Shown: piece by piece, positions 1-12,160 of the stretch
How the letters are laid out: each line of letters starts with the position of its first letter
Position numbering within the stretch: position 1 is the first letter of the stretch
From: Physocladia obscura
Taxonomy: Eukaryota > Chytridiomycota > Chytridiomycetes > Chytridiales > Chytriomycetaceae
Reading direction: 5' to 3'
Assembly (NCBI GenBank): GCA_027596945.1
Contig: JADGJH010000026.1
Coordinates: forward strand, 1 to 37,558
DNA: 37,558 nt
The notes under the pieces: model-generated
Databases searched by the model: none
What the model was told of the DNA's origin: nothing
What the model saw: the letters and a program-made list of their open reading frames with translations, nothing else
Made by a program: the position numbers and the translations under genes

Positions 1-3000
1 AACGGATTTCGAGTAATATAAACTTTCCAACAAATTCATCAAATCTTGGAATTTCTCTGAGTCGGATTTCACAGACTCATCCTCCCCAATTTCTTCAATT
101 ATACTGCCACTCAATAACTCAAAAGATTCCTGTAGATTTTGCTGATTTTGAGACTGCAATTGTGGTTGTGGTCGTGGTTGACAAACAGGTGGCTTTGTTG
201 CATTGAATTCAAAATCAGCCGCCAAATGAGAAAATGATTGAGATGCAATCTTTTTTCGCACGGCAATCATTTCTGTCAAAACAACTTGCACATCTGAAAG
301 TGCAATTGTTTTTTGCAAAATTTCGGGAGCAGAAATAACGCGTGAAGAACGCTTAACAAGAGTTTCCTTCCAGACGTGAGTCACATCACGGCCATTGCCC
401 CAGCCTTTGAGTGGAATCAATTCAGTAAATACATTAGTGAGATACGATTCCACTTCATCAACAAGCAAATAATTGTCGTTTTTTGCTTTGTCTTCGAAGA
501 ATTTTAAGCAGTCGGATGCTTTCCAATCTTGGAAGTCAAAATATCGCGTGAACCGAGACTTCAACCCGTCATTCTTGTCCAGCATTTGATTAATGTCATG
601 CTTGTATCCGGCAATAATGATTACAAGACCTTTATACTGCGGATTTGTCATTGCAGCAACAAGCGAAGTCAGAGCTTCATCAGAAAAGTGACCTTTTCCA
701 AGCTCATATGCTTCGTCTATAAACAAAACACCCCCACGAGCCTCGCCAAGCTTTTCTTCAACTCTCACTTTCGTATGGCCCACGTACTGTCCAGTTAATC
801 CGAGCCCTGAAGTTTCAACAAGCCTGTTTGTTGATAAAATTCCCATTTCAAACAATACTTCAGCCATAATTCTCGCAACAGTTGTTTTTCCTGTCCCAGG
901 CGAGCTAATAATGATAAAATCTTTAGAAAAAATGATTATTCCAGTCTCTCTTGTTTATAAACTTACCCAGTAAACACAAAGTTTGAAACATTCGGAAGCT
1001 CACTTCCCTCCTCCGTAGCAACCTTATATGCATTTTTAAGCTCTATGAGATTCGATTTTATATTTTCTACGCGATAAAGAGAATCTAAAAGACGAAGTGG
1101 ATCAGGTTTGTCTGTTTCTCTGCTGTTTCCATTTTCGAAATCTTCAACAGTAAGACACAAGTTGCCATTTCCCGATTCACGAAGAGAAGCTTTAGAGATG
1201 GCGCTGCGTAGCAAAAAATTCACAGCTCCGGCATTTCCAAAGTTTGGCAGAGCTCTCTGCTTTGACAGAATGCCAATAACTTTTTTCTTGACTTCATAAC
1301 CAGAAATTGACACTTTTTTCTTTTTGCATTCAAAATCAAAGATTTTGGCCAGCTCATCGTCAGTATAATCAGGAAACTCAAATGCGTAGTCTCGGGGGAA
1401 ACGACGAGCAAGACCAGGATTTTGAGTACGAAGCATGCTGAGCATAGGCACTGGAAAGAACAAGTCAATAAAAAAGAAAGAAAAAGGCTTTTACCATCAT
1501 ATCCACAAAGCAGAACAGCAATGTCATCATTTTCGGAACCTTGAACTTTTTCCACCAAAACATCCAAAACTTGCTTTCCAAAAAGTGAATCATCTAAAGC
1601 ATAAGCTTCATCGATGACCAAAACCTGATAAAAAAAAATTGTATCAATACAAGCAGATTGAATATTTTGATTGAATACGTTTCCCTTCGCTTTTTCAAGC
1701 ATGGCAGTTGTTTTTGTTTGCGATTGCCCAACATATTGGCCTATAAAATCGCTGGCAGTTGTAAAAATAGGGTCTCCTTTAGAAAGAAAATTTAGTTGTT
1801 TCAAGAGCTTGGCATACAGCGTTGCCGCTGTTGTTTTCCCTGAAAAAAATTTTAAAAATTTATAATTAGCATGCCAAGTACTTTGGAACTTACCTGTTCC
1901 TGGATTTCCTAAAAACAACCTGTTAAGAACAACTGGTGAAGCATCAAACCCTTTCAACTCTCTTTCATAGTTCGTTTCGCATACGGCCACAAGCTCCTTG
2001 ATACATTTTTTGACGCTTTTCCAACCTACATAACTCTCAAACTCCGTTAAAATTGCTTTCAGCTTCGAATTATTCATAGGGTTCACGCCAATAACATCTT
2101 CCAACTGTAAATACATTTTACCACTCCAATCATCGCGCGACATTGCTCGCCTGCAAGCTTCTTCAACCTTGTTTCGAACAGTTCGCGCATTTCCAAACCC
2201 TTTTTGGTTTGCGCCTTTTGCAATTTTGCGAGAAATCAACGGTGGAATGCGAATGTCCTCCAACCAATCTCTGTCATTGACAATTTTGATCCAAATATTT
2301 TCAAGTTCTGGCTGATCAAAATCTTCAAATAAAATCGGATGAAACCGCGACTTTAATCCTTCATTAAACGCAAACAACTTGTTGTTCATTTCATCTTCGT
2401 AACCTGCCAAGATTATTGAAATTTTGTCGCGCATATCTTCTGAAACTATTAACAGCTCGTTCACAATTTCTCGACCTTTTGGATCATCAATAGGAGACAA
2501 GTTGTACGCCTCATCAATAAATATAACTCCTTGTTCCGTCTTTTTCACGTTTTCTATAAATTTGTCGGCGCCATTGTCTTTTAGAACTCGTGGTGTCGAA
2601 GCAAGAAATTTGCCACTTGGCCGCATTTGAGAATCTTCGAGAATGCGACCAAATAGCTGTGCCACAGTTGTTTTCCCTAATTTTGTAGTATTCAAGTCAA
2701 AAAAAAAAATTGATTTTAAGGTGTAACTCACCACTTCCAGGATTGCCATAAAAGCAATAGTTGAGAGACAACGGATTCTTTTTTCTTGAACTCTCTGGCA
2801 TTTTTCTGAAGGCAACTGCTGATTTGAACAGCTCAATGGCTGAAATTTTGACTTTTTTCAATCCGATCAATTCAATCAATTCTTCCATTGCTTTTGAGGA
2901 GACACCTTCTTTTTGCTTTAAAGCTTCCCACAAGTCACGAGGACTGTTAGATCCAGAGTTATTTTTGGTAGATTTTGCTGAAGATTCTTTTAGCAAGTTC

Positions 3001-6000
3001 AATTCATCCTGATTTAGCCAGTTTTTCGCTACATCCTCATAAGTCTCAACAAATTGTTTCAGGATACAAATTTTTTCTTTTTCTTTTTCATTAAAAGTAA
3101 TTCGAGCGACAGCTACGAGAAGCAGTGGATGAACAGGAACATCTTTAAAAGATTTAATATATTCTTGTAAATAGGTCCTAGCATCATCAAGTTCATTGAG
3201 TGCATGCAGTTCTAAAGCAAACAACAGATTTAATTCACGGTTTGAAATTCCTTGGATTTTCAAATGCTCTAAAAACGTGATTCCAGCAGCAAATACCCGT
3301 TGTTTTGTAGATGATAAAAGAACAAAAGACAGTTTGTTAACCAATTCTTTTTCAACAGACTGCGTAAATGAAGCATTCAGTCCAAGGGAAGCTCCATTCC
3401 ATGTTAAAGAGATCAAAATTCCATCTGCATCAGTTCCTTTCAAAGCTTGTGCAATACTGGATTGTTTTTTGGAAACATTTTGATCAGTTGTAATTGATTT
3501 TTCAGGCAATTTGTAGGACATCAATTTTGGACAGTATTGATCAGAAAGTTGTGATGGAAATCGCTTGTTTGAAAGCCATGTTCCGATCGTGTCTGATGTG
3601 ACAGTAATGTAACCGACAGAATAAACGCAAAAAGGGTTCCAAAAAATCATCAGTTCCCACCCATTGAGACTGCATTGCATGGCGTCATACAAATAATCTT
3701 GCGTATGAATTTGTACCCAATGGTTAAGTTGCAGTCGTATTTGATCTTGCTGCCGTTTTTTACCTCCATTTTTCGGAATCTTGGGCAGATTTTTTGGATT
3801 GACAAGAATTTTCACTGCGTAACCTTGTATTAATATTAGATTAATCGATTTATTTTGAGCAACAAGTGATTGAAGCTTGCTGAGATTTGACGCTGTCCAT
3901 TGCTTTACACAAATTCCATGGTAATTTTCAATTTTTTTGTTATACATGACATTAAACGTTGGAACTTGAAAACTTTCAACGAAGCCATAAATATTGTGTC
4001 CAGAAACTATGACGCGATCCCATGGCTGTTTTTCGTCATTCCAAGCTGCGATACGGCTCAAAATCTGGACTTTTGAATTATGGAACTGTTTTGAGTCATG
4101 GGGAATATCAAAGTGAGAAACAGACAAATAATTGTCTCTTATAAACGGATCAGGAACAACAGCAAAATTAGATTTTGCAAGACTTATTTCGTGATCTAAA
4201 GAATCTAAAATACATTAAGGGCAATCTTGTGGAATACCATCAAAGCAATTGGTAAGATCAAATAAATGTCCTTGCGGGCATTTCCAAGGAGTTAGTGTCT
4301 CACATCGAGGAAGTTCGTTGGAACAACACAGACATTCAACCGTTTGAGAGCAAGAATTGAAGTTCCAGCAAGGTTTTGTTGTAATTTGACGACATATATG
4401 AGTGGTTTTGTTTTTAGTTTCGTGACACTGGAAAACTTGTGAATGCCCACAAGGAAGTTCAGTCAAAACATCAATTAGGCATGGTTTGAGTCCTTTAATT
4501 GGAGAAGAATTTAGCAACAGCTTGAAAGCTTCTTTACAGAGAATTTCAAGGGTATGCCCACATGACGAAACACGGTTGACAGTGACAGATTGTTTGCAAG
4601 ATAAAAGCTTGTTTTTCAATATTGAAGGAATAGCAATTGGGATTGGATTTTTGTCTTCCAATACCTGACCTTCCATCAACATGCTGTAGGCTGGAGTCGC
4701 CTTAAAGGAACTGTCCCAAATTGAGTCCATTAATTTTACTGTGTAACATGGAACATCAACTATGTGACCACAAAGCCCACTTTTAACAGATTCAAGTACA
4801 TCGCAATCTACTGAGAGCTCTTCGGCTTTATTGCACGGAGTCATACTTTCATGACCGCATTTTCTGACAATACGAACATTTTCTGTACATTGAGAATTTA
4901 CTCTAACACTGCCAAATTGTGATTTTTCGCCCTCATTTACCAATTTGATGGGATTTGGAACAGGTTTTCCTGAATCGGCAACTTTTTTGTCAATAGCTTG
5001 CTTTTCACTGCAAGTTGTTTTTAAAGCATGGCCACAGTACGGATTGATAATTTCATGGGGCATATCGCATGAGGATTTGAAATGTACCAATGAAAAGGCT
5101 TTATCACATGGAAGGCTGAGTACGTGGCTGCAATCAGCACGAGTGAATTTGACGGATTTTTTACAGACGGCATCGGTCGGGCCATATTGAACACCTTCAA
5201 AGACATTACCAATTTGATCCACGCCTTTTCCTGAATAGTTACGTAAATTGTTTGCTTGTTCACATGGCACAATCGCAGAATGAAGGCACCGCGGAAGCGT
5301 GATCGGGACTATATTCAAATTTTAGCCGAAAAACGGAAAATGAAATTGCGGCAGACCTTTTTGTGGACAAACAAACTTGGCACTGCCGTTTTCGTACATT
5401 TGCTTCATAGTGCAGTTTGTTTTTATAGAATGACCACAGACAGAAACGTGGTCAACTTCTTCATTGCAATTCGGAGGTGATCTTGCGCCGCTTGTGTATT
5501 CGCCAATCAAATAACAAGTACCGCTCAACTCATGCTTACAAATCGGATAAACAAATACAGAAAGGCTTTGCTTTTGACAGTTCTGCAAAAATTTTAACAA
5601 ATATATATAAAACCACAGAAGTAATTTATAACTTACTGGGTATTTCCGGATTTGTTTTGAGAAATCCTGCTCATCTGCGCAAGAAAATTTCATTTCGTGC
5701 GTGCAAGGCAGCTGAACAGAAACACGCACATCACATCTGAATTTTTTCATAGCCATATCCAAATTTTGACTTGGTGTCACATTTGCCAAAGCAAAAAGCT
5801 TTGCACACGTAATATTCTGTGCATGGCGGGGACAGGGAGATATAATCTGCTCATTACATTGTTTCTGATGCGTCGTGATAGGAAAGTGGCATTTTTGTCC
5901 GCATTCATGACTGCATTGCAATCGAGCAGTACAAATAACATTGCAGAAGTCAAGTCGTAAATCACCATCTTTAGTAGCTACTTTTTTTGACATTCGATGT

Positions 6001-9000
6001 TGTGGACAGCAAATTGGGAGTTCAGTTCCAAATCGACTCTCAGAAAATACATACTTTTCTGACGATCCTGGCTTTTCCATTGGGGACGGCTTAATTAAAC
6101 GGTCAATCGTTATATTCCAATGCTTTACTGGATTTTTTTCAAAATATCCTGAGTTTCCAATGATATAAAAGCCGATTTTGGCTCGACTGTTGAGCACAAT
6201 CATACGGTTGAGAACCTGAATCAAAATAATAAACAACATTGATGGCGATTGTAATACCAACTAGCCTTTGTAAATGGTGATTTCGTGTTGCTGTCCACAA
6301 CCAATGATGCAATAACAATATCTGGATAAAAGCAGTCCTTTAAATAAAAGTAATAAAAAAAAATAAAAAAACAACAAATAAAAACAACAAAAAAACCTGC
6401 TTCATCGCCTTGAAAGCGATCAACTGTGGATAGGATTAATGAATTTTCAGCATCTTTGAATGCAACCAAATTAAACGGTGCTTTTTCCAATATTCTTCTT
6501 AATTCCATTATTTGGCCTATTTTCAAGCAGTCAAATAAGTAATAATCATGGATAGAACCAAAAAATCATGCCTTTATACGGTGTAATTATGGCAATAGAT
6601 TTCAAAGGAACGCCGTTATTTACAAGAAACTTTGCCAAATTGCAAACCTACAAAAAAAAGTTACATCGGTCATTCAGAAAAAAAGTATATAATTGCGATG
6701 ATTTACCATTTTTGCTTCCAATTTGTTACATTTTGAAAGACCAACTGAAGCTCGTTCTTCTTTTCCAGAATGAGTCTAAGATGATAGGTGAAAAAAATTA
6801 AAAAAAATTAAAATTGTTAGAGTTACTGACCCAAAAAAATAAATTTGACACCACACCAGGAACTTCCCAGCCACTTGACTCTGTTAATTCAAGAATTCGA
6901 AGTTCATCTCTTCTTAGAAAATCATTTTCGCCAATTTTTCTTTGCTGGCATTTTTCATGGTCTGAGATTGTTGTAATTTCCTGGTAAAAATCACGCGTCA
7001 AATCACAGATATTTGAACGCATTCGACGTTGAATCGACAAAATGGAAGATGGTACCTCATGTCCCGGTGGAGCGCGAATTAATCGCTCAAACAATGACAT
7101 GTTCATTTTGTTGATTTGCACAAATTCAAATTTTGACATTATTTGCGGCTGCAATTGGAAATGATCGCCAACCATTTCCAGCTTGCAAGTTGAGGAAGTC
7201 AAACACGCGATCAACAATGGTTCCATTACTTCAGAAGCTTCTTCCACAAGTACAGCAAAAGGGTTGGTGTTTCTAATAGCTTCGAGACGAGAAATGCATC
7301 CAACGATAGTGCCTCCAATTACGGATTTTCCCTCATACACCTGTTTATTTTTTATTTTGTGTTTTTTCGTTTTTTTCTTCATTATTTCCAATTTTGAGTT
7401 TTTAGAAGGAAGTAAGTTGGTACCTTTGATCGGGCACGAATTTCAGCGTAATGAAACTCTTTGCGTGACTTTTCAATCTCTTGTAGGAACATTTTATCAA
7501 AAATATGTTTAAGCATTGCAATCAAATCCATCACGGATTGGGCTGCATCCCAACGTTCATCTAATGTCATTTCCCAAACCCAATTATGAGCACCCAAATA
7601 ATATCGAGACGAGGGAACGTCTAGATTTTCTGCTTTTTCAGGCATATCTTCAAAATTTTCCTGGCTCTCGTCGTCATCTTGCAAGAGACCTTCATCCCTT
7701 GTATAAATATCACGCAGGTGCTGCAAATGATCAGGAATTTCCATTTCATCAAAATTATCTGTTTCAAGAATATCATACTCGTCAAATTCCGGAATTTCAT
7801 CTTCAAGTATTTGCTCATCTCTCTCTGAATTTATTGTTGTTAATTCAATACCGATTTTTACTTCTATCTCTGTGTTAGTAGTCGGCGTAACAACATCTTC
7901 AAAGTCAACATCCATCATTGATAATGCAACAACATTTTCGTGAGGTTCAGCTGGAGGTGAAAAAATCGATTGCGTTGCATTTAAAGCTCCAAAATCAGAA
8001 TTCAAAATAAGCCAGCCTGGTTCATTAGAAGACGCTTGCACTACTCTTTTGAAATGATCTTTACAAAATAATTTTCCCTTCAGAGCCATCCCTTTACATG
8101 GCTTTTTTTTTGAAGTAATTGATCGGCAAATGGGGCTTCGGTATTCCTCTATTTCTTCTATAACTTTGACAGTCGGTTGCCAAGTCATGATGGATTCGCG
8201 GTGCTGTGGACAAAAAGGAATATCTTTCGCGATTGCGTTTTGAAAACATTGTCCGCCTCGTTTTGTTTTTCCGGTACAAACAGTCTGCTGATGTTCTTCA
8301 CAGTAAAACAAGTCGACAAGAGCCAAATTTGGACATGCTTCGGCGTTGATAAAAGCTGCACAAAGTGGATGCTGAGCACACGCGTTTCGTGGCGGAAAAT
8401 CTAAAGCCAAATCACTTGAAAGACCCATTTTCAAGCAAATTTGACAAGAATGAGCTTCACAAAAACGCTGCTTGATGCCATTGGAAAGAAATTGCATGCA
8501 ATTATATTCGCAATCTTCTTGTTGACAGGCATGCTCAGTACAATAAACTTTTCCAATTATCTTTGGTAATTCGCATCGCCCATTATTGGTTTCATATTCA
8601 AAAAAACAACGATGCTCATCACAGAATTGACTCCCAAGTTGAGAAATATTTGTGCATAACTCAAAAGCACACGTTGGTTGAGGACTCATTCCAATCAGAA
8701 AATTCCAAAGCACCTCCGCGCTGTCCATATCAGGGTTGTAGTGTTTAATCCCGTCAAATAATTTTTGTATAAATTCACTACCAAGTCGCTGTGATTTTTT
8801 CTTCTCCCAAAGTGAGAGCAATGCAGCGATTTTCTCGTATTCAGGTTTCCAAATTGGTGTTCCGTCATCTTTTGAGTCATTTGCATCAATTTTAATCAAA
8901 TCCTGTTTAAAAGTAGGCATACAGTCGCGAAATTGAACTAGCCATGAGATACCATCTCTCAATTGTGTTGCTGCAGCGTAAGACGCATTTCTCTTTTCCC

Positions 9001-11788
9001 TTTCTTCATCTTCAGTTGCTGCAGCACAAAATATTGCCGCTCGAGCAAGTCCGAAAGTAGTAGTCGGTGTGAAAAATAACTCCAAATACCCCTTCAAATC
9101 GTGAATATTCTCCAATTTACGTTTCGCTTCCTTAACTTCGTAATTTGACGAAGCAAAATTATTTTCTGAAAATTGCCGGAGTCGTTCGTCATTGACTATA
9201 CCCATACGAATTATTTTCACGTAAGGCTCTACATTTACAAGGTCGCTTAAAAATTCGTCAATTGCATGGTTCTTGTAAGATAAAATCAAAATTGGTGGTT
9301 GAGCAACAGACGGCGACACTTTCATCCAAATTTCACGTATAATTAACAGAGCTCTGGCGATGATAACGCCAAGGTAACTCTTCCCAGTTCCTGGAGGACC
9401 TGAAATAGAAAAATAATTAACCCAAAATATTTTATTAAAAAAATATTACCTTGTGTACAATGAACAGGATATTTCAAAGATCCAAGAAAACTCTCAAACT
9501 GCCCTTCATCTAAAGTTGCACTTTGAACAAGTTCCATCAATTTTTTTTCCAGTTGCAACCGGGCACGCAATACTCTGCGAATTTGAACAATAGGATCAAG
9601 CTCACTCTCGCTAATCAACTTTTCAATTGCAAACCGAGTTTCATTATTTATTTCAATGTCCTTTCCAAAAAGGACAAGATGGTCAGAGTCATCGTCTGAA
9701 AAGTCTTTTAGATCCGTAATGACCAGAGTCTGCTTTTCCGCTTCGCGACTCCTTTTCTGAGATATGTTCAATAAAGTCCCATCGTTGAATGGCCAAGGTG
9801 AAGTCTGACGCAGAACTTCCAATGCCTGGTTTATGCATAATACGTATTTAATCTGTTGCTAAAAATAGCAAAAAACCAAATAAAAAATCAAAATCAAAAA
9901 CAAAACCTTCAGCACTGGAATGTATTCCGGAACAAATGTTTGGCAGTCAATTACAACAAGAAAATCGCCTGCTTGAAAGGCAAAAATATCAGCAACCAGC
10001 CCAGAACTATCGCCAAAAAAATTTCCCAGTTGTAAAATAGAACACGCGAGTTGTCCATTTTTTCGAAACTCATCTTCTCTCGAGTTCCATGAGTGTTTAG
10101 TGATTTCAGCCCAAATGATCTTGGAGTCTGAAGATACAGTAGAGCCGCGAGCTGAAACTTTGACCAAGCCGACAAGATTCGGGGCTTGAAGGCGTTTTGA
10201 TGTATGCCAGTGAATTTCTTTCTGTGGCGGCTTGCGAGATGAAAAATTTTTGATGTAGACACGACCATCAAAAGAAATTTTTGAGACGATTCCGTCGTAA
10301 ACGTGACTCGCCGCAGAAGGACCTGGACCACCGAGTAAATTACTGCACGCGGTCTGTGCACACAATTTACAAAGGCCGCGGGTGTGTCTTTTATCGGGGC
10401 AGGAAAGTACGACACGGAATTTACAGTCGCGAGTTGCACAAATATCAGCGTTAACGCTGGAGGGAGAGATAGGACGAAGCGTTTTCTCACATTCCGTGTG
10501 ATTGTCGCTGCGCATACAGCAGTACGGACTTAACGCATGATTACCATGTTCAAAAGTCATTGCTACCATCAGTGGTAAAATTGTGTCACTGTATTCTTGC
10601 GTCGACGAATACACACCTACAAAAATAAAACTGTTAAAACTAATAAATTAAACCAAGGTGGAAGACAAACTTCACCATTTCCTTCATTTTTTGGAATATG
10701 CATTATCGGTAATTCATACGGATTGAAGCCTACTGTATCACACAGCCATCCGACTGTCGCGCAGCGCCACTTCAAATATGAAAATCCTGCTCCAGTTTCT
10801 CCTTGATTTTCCAAATTTTCTGGAAATGACGCAACAACTTGAATAGTCCACGGAATTTCAAGTAGGTCAAGTAAGTCATTGATCTTCGTTGAAGCTTTCC
10901 TGTGGTCTGAGATTCTCGTACTCAAACATGACGAGGCCAGACTCAGAATTGATTGTAAAACTTCTAAGACTTCAGACTTTGAAGATTCCCATAAAAACTT
11001 GGTTAATCTCTGAAAAAAAATAAATGAAAGAATTATAATTTAGTGTTCAAAAAAAAGAAAATTTTTCATGCACAAACGTTTACGACGTCGATTGTAAGCT
11101 CAACATCTTTTACCACCTGTTCTGGCTGGTTCAAACGGTTCCCTGGATGAAAAAAAGCGACGAATGCAGTCTTAATCATTTGAACCGGTGGAGGAAAAAT
11201 ATCTGTGGAGGCTGGTAGACGTGCCAGAGTTGTTAAGAGAGCTGAGAGAGCATCAAAGTGCAGGCGTGTTGAATCACGCCAAGCTGCAGTCCAAACTAGT
11301 TCAAACTGGTGCAATACCTTGGTGAGACCGTCTGGTGAGGTGCGAGAAAGGACCGCAACAAAACGAGACAGTTCCGCATCGGAATAATTGATGACGGGCG
11401 CGTGTTGAACCAAGGGAACGAATTTGCCTTGACCTTGTTTTTGTAGGTGGGGATTACTGTTGCTTCTGCCGACAGAAGAAAGAGCACTGGAAACGGGGGA
11501 TCTTCGTGAACCAAAATTTCCGCTTCTCAAGCCAGCTGATTTTTGCTTGTGGCAGCGATAACATTCCATCCGATGCGCAAAATTCATGGTCTTGCAAGTG
11601 GGACAATCCCATTCGCCGTTATTACTACCGCCAAAACCCCCACCCCTGCCCCCATGGGCACTGCCTCTGCCGTTTGCACTCCCCCGTTGCGTCCCCCATC
11701 CTCCCCTCGCGCCTTCTACCCATTTTCTGTCTCCAAAACTGTTCTCGGACCATCCTCTCTCGCCAGCACGATTACTGTCATTGTTCAT
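1..11788 (-). CDS. Giant ZNFX1-type RNA helicase with NF-X1-like zinc region and three CbxX/SpoVK AAA domains (partial, open at left edge)
   Basis: I join 19 exons in frame: 11788-11078, 11009-10676, 10616-9907, 9858-9450, 9399-7424, 7340-6831, 6775-6707, 6647-6572, 6516-6397, 6321-6266, 6215-5637, 5582-5357, 5308-4238, 4195-2732, 2676-1894, 1839-1679, 1624-1495, 1450-967 and 904-1, at least 3,591 codons. The ATG at 11788 is followed by a Gly/Arg-rich leader and a RanBP2-type finger (GEWDCPTC..CYRCHKQK). The SF1/UPF1-like helicase shows GPPGTGKS, LILSYKNHAIDEFL, VLVEEASEV, GDHFQLQP, QRRMRSN, TPYKGQ, VDRFQGDEAD and NSRAKIGFYIIGN, the motif set of ZNFX1/NFX1-type helicases. A Cys-rich region with repeated CGH-x5-C motifs follows, then an unrecognised helical stretch and three AAA modules with intact Walker A and B. 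The family acts in RNA surveillance and silencing; the role here is inferred. Two genes meeting near 4200 cannot be fully excluded. Confidence 0.78.
300..1000 (-). other. AAA module 3, CbxX/SpoVK type
   Basis: Walker A GSPGTGKTT and Walker B VLFIDEAYEL are intact, followed by IIIAGYKHD and GLKSRFTRYF. An intron (905-966) lies in phase 2 of the first glycine of the P-loop, so its position differs slightly from modules 1 and 2. Downstream to base 1 the frame stays open through a Gln-rich linker, so the protein continues beyond the window. Confidence 0.85.
1200..1960 (-). other. AAA module 2, CbxX/SpoVK type
   Basis: Walker A GNPGTGKTT and Walker B VLVIDEAYAL are intact, with LLCGYD at the sensor-1 position and NPGLARRF at the arginine-finger position. 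The P-loop intron (1840-1893) falls in phase 1 of the same glycine codon as in module 1. Two more introns (1625-1678 and 1451-1494) flank the Walker B exon. Confidence 0.85.
2100..2770 (-). other. AAA module 1, CbxX/SpoVK type
   Basis: Walker A reads GNPGSGKTT and Walker B GVIFIDEAYNL, followed by a sensor-1-like IILAGYEDEM and a GLKSRF arginine-finger region. All are typical of the CbxX/CfqX (SpoVK) AAA family. The P-loop is interrupted by an intron (2677-2731) in phase 1 of the glycine codon just before the catalytic lysine. Both catalytic motifs look competent for ATP binding and hydrolysis. Confidence 0.85.
4238..6070 (-). other. NF-X1-like Cys/His-rich region after the helicase
   Basis: After the last helicase motif, roughly 600 residues are dense in Cys and His. 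The first part holds ICCPQH, CSHECGQKCH and CPRH; the rest repeats a CGH-x4/6-C pattern (VCGHSIKTNC, YCGHALKTTC, KCGHESMTPC, LCGHIVDVPC, SCGHTLEILC, PCGHSQVFQC). NFX1-type zinc finger regions of ZNFX1 relatives occupy the same place. The region crosses two short in-frame introns (5583-5636 and 5309-5356). The second contains the only in-frame stop, so the reading frame is intact. Confidence 0.65.
6216..6265 (-). other. Inferred GC-AG intron in the helicase, second case
   Basis: The donor is AAG|GCTAGT and the acceptor TTCAG|GTTCTC. Phase 0 joining gives SPFTK-VLNRMIVLNSRAKIGF, matching the final SF1 helicase motif. The nearby GT at 6253-6252 would shift the frame. Confidence 0.55.
6517..6571 (-). 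other. Inferred GC-AG intron in the helicase
   Basis: The exon ending ..ACACCGTATAAAG is followed by GCATGA; the next exon starts after ATAG at 6517. This is the only joint I found that keeps frame, and it rebuilds the helicase motif TPYKGQ. No GT donor in the right phase is present. Confidence 0.65.
8054..8671 (-). other. Seven-fold C-x2-H Cys/His repeat block inserted inside the helicase
   Basis: Within exon 9399-7424, between helicase motif Ia and the motif II exon, about 205 residues carry repeated putative zinc-binding units. The repeated core is an aromatic residue or Ala, then C-x2-H: FCDEH, YCTEH, FCEAH, ACAQH, YCEEH, FCPQH and FCKDH. Each is preceded by one or more cysteines 8-20 residues upstream. 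An acidic linker rich in Asp/Glu follows (about 7900-7630) before the next helicase block. I do not recognise a named domain. The spacing suggests several small zinc knuckles in tandem. Confidence 0.7.
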
Positions 11789-12160
11789 TTTACAAAAAGA
11801 TTTTGTTCGGATGGGAGACGTGATCTTTCTGAATTTCTGTAATTTTCCCCAATTCACCCCCACAAAAGTAACACACACAAACAAACCATCTCATGAAAAC
11901 AAATGAAAAGTATTGAAATATTAAAAATTAAAATAAAATAAAATTAAAATTAATAGAAAGCAAAAGTAGAGTGAGAGTGATAATGTATTGGTATTCATGA
12001 TTGCACAATTTTACAAAATTTCATGAAACAAGTAAGTTTTTATCGACATAAATAATACTCCTGTTTTTTGTTTGTCGTTGGAAGGATACAGATGATGATT
12101 GTTGACGCAATTTTTGAAACAAAGGTAAATTTCGGTACTGTCGAGGAAAAGAGCAACAAA
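11789..12160. promoter_or_regulatory. Divergent spacer between the giant helicase gene and glutamine synthetase
   Basis: These 372 bp separate two divergent ATGs and must hold both 5' leaders and core promoters. The middle (about 11900-11960) is very AT-rich with AAATTAAAAT-like runs. I see no convincing TATA box or repeated operator. An in-frame upstream ATG pair for the plus-strand gene lies at 12092/12095. Confidence 0.4.

Noticed and set aside
5319..5327. In-frame TAA in the NF-X1-like region, suggesting a pseudogene or a gene end
   Set aside because: It lies inside a 48-nt GT-AG intron with a plausible branch site, and joining the flanks keeps the Cys-rich reading frame.
12092..12160. 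Upstream ATGs of glutamine synthetase as the main start
   Set aside because: They are in frame, but the ATG at 12161 has the better context and the extra residues show no family similarity; kept only as an alternative.
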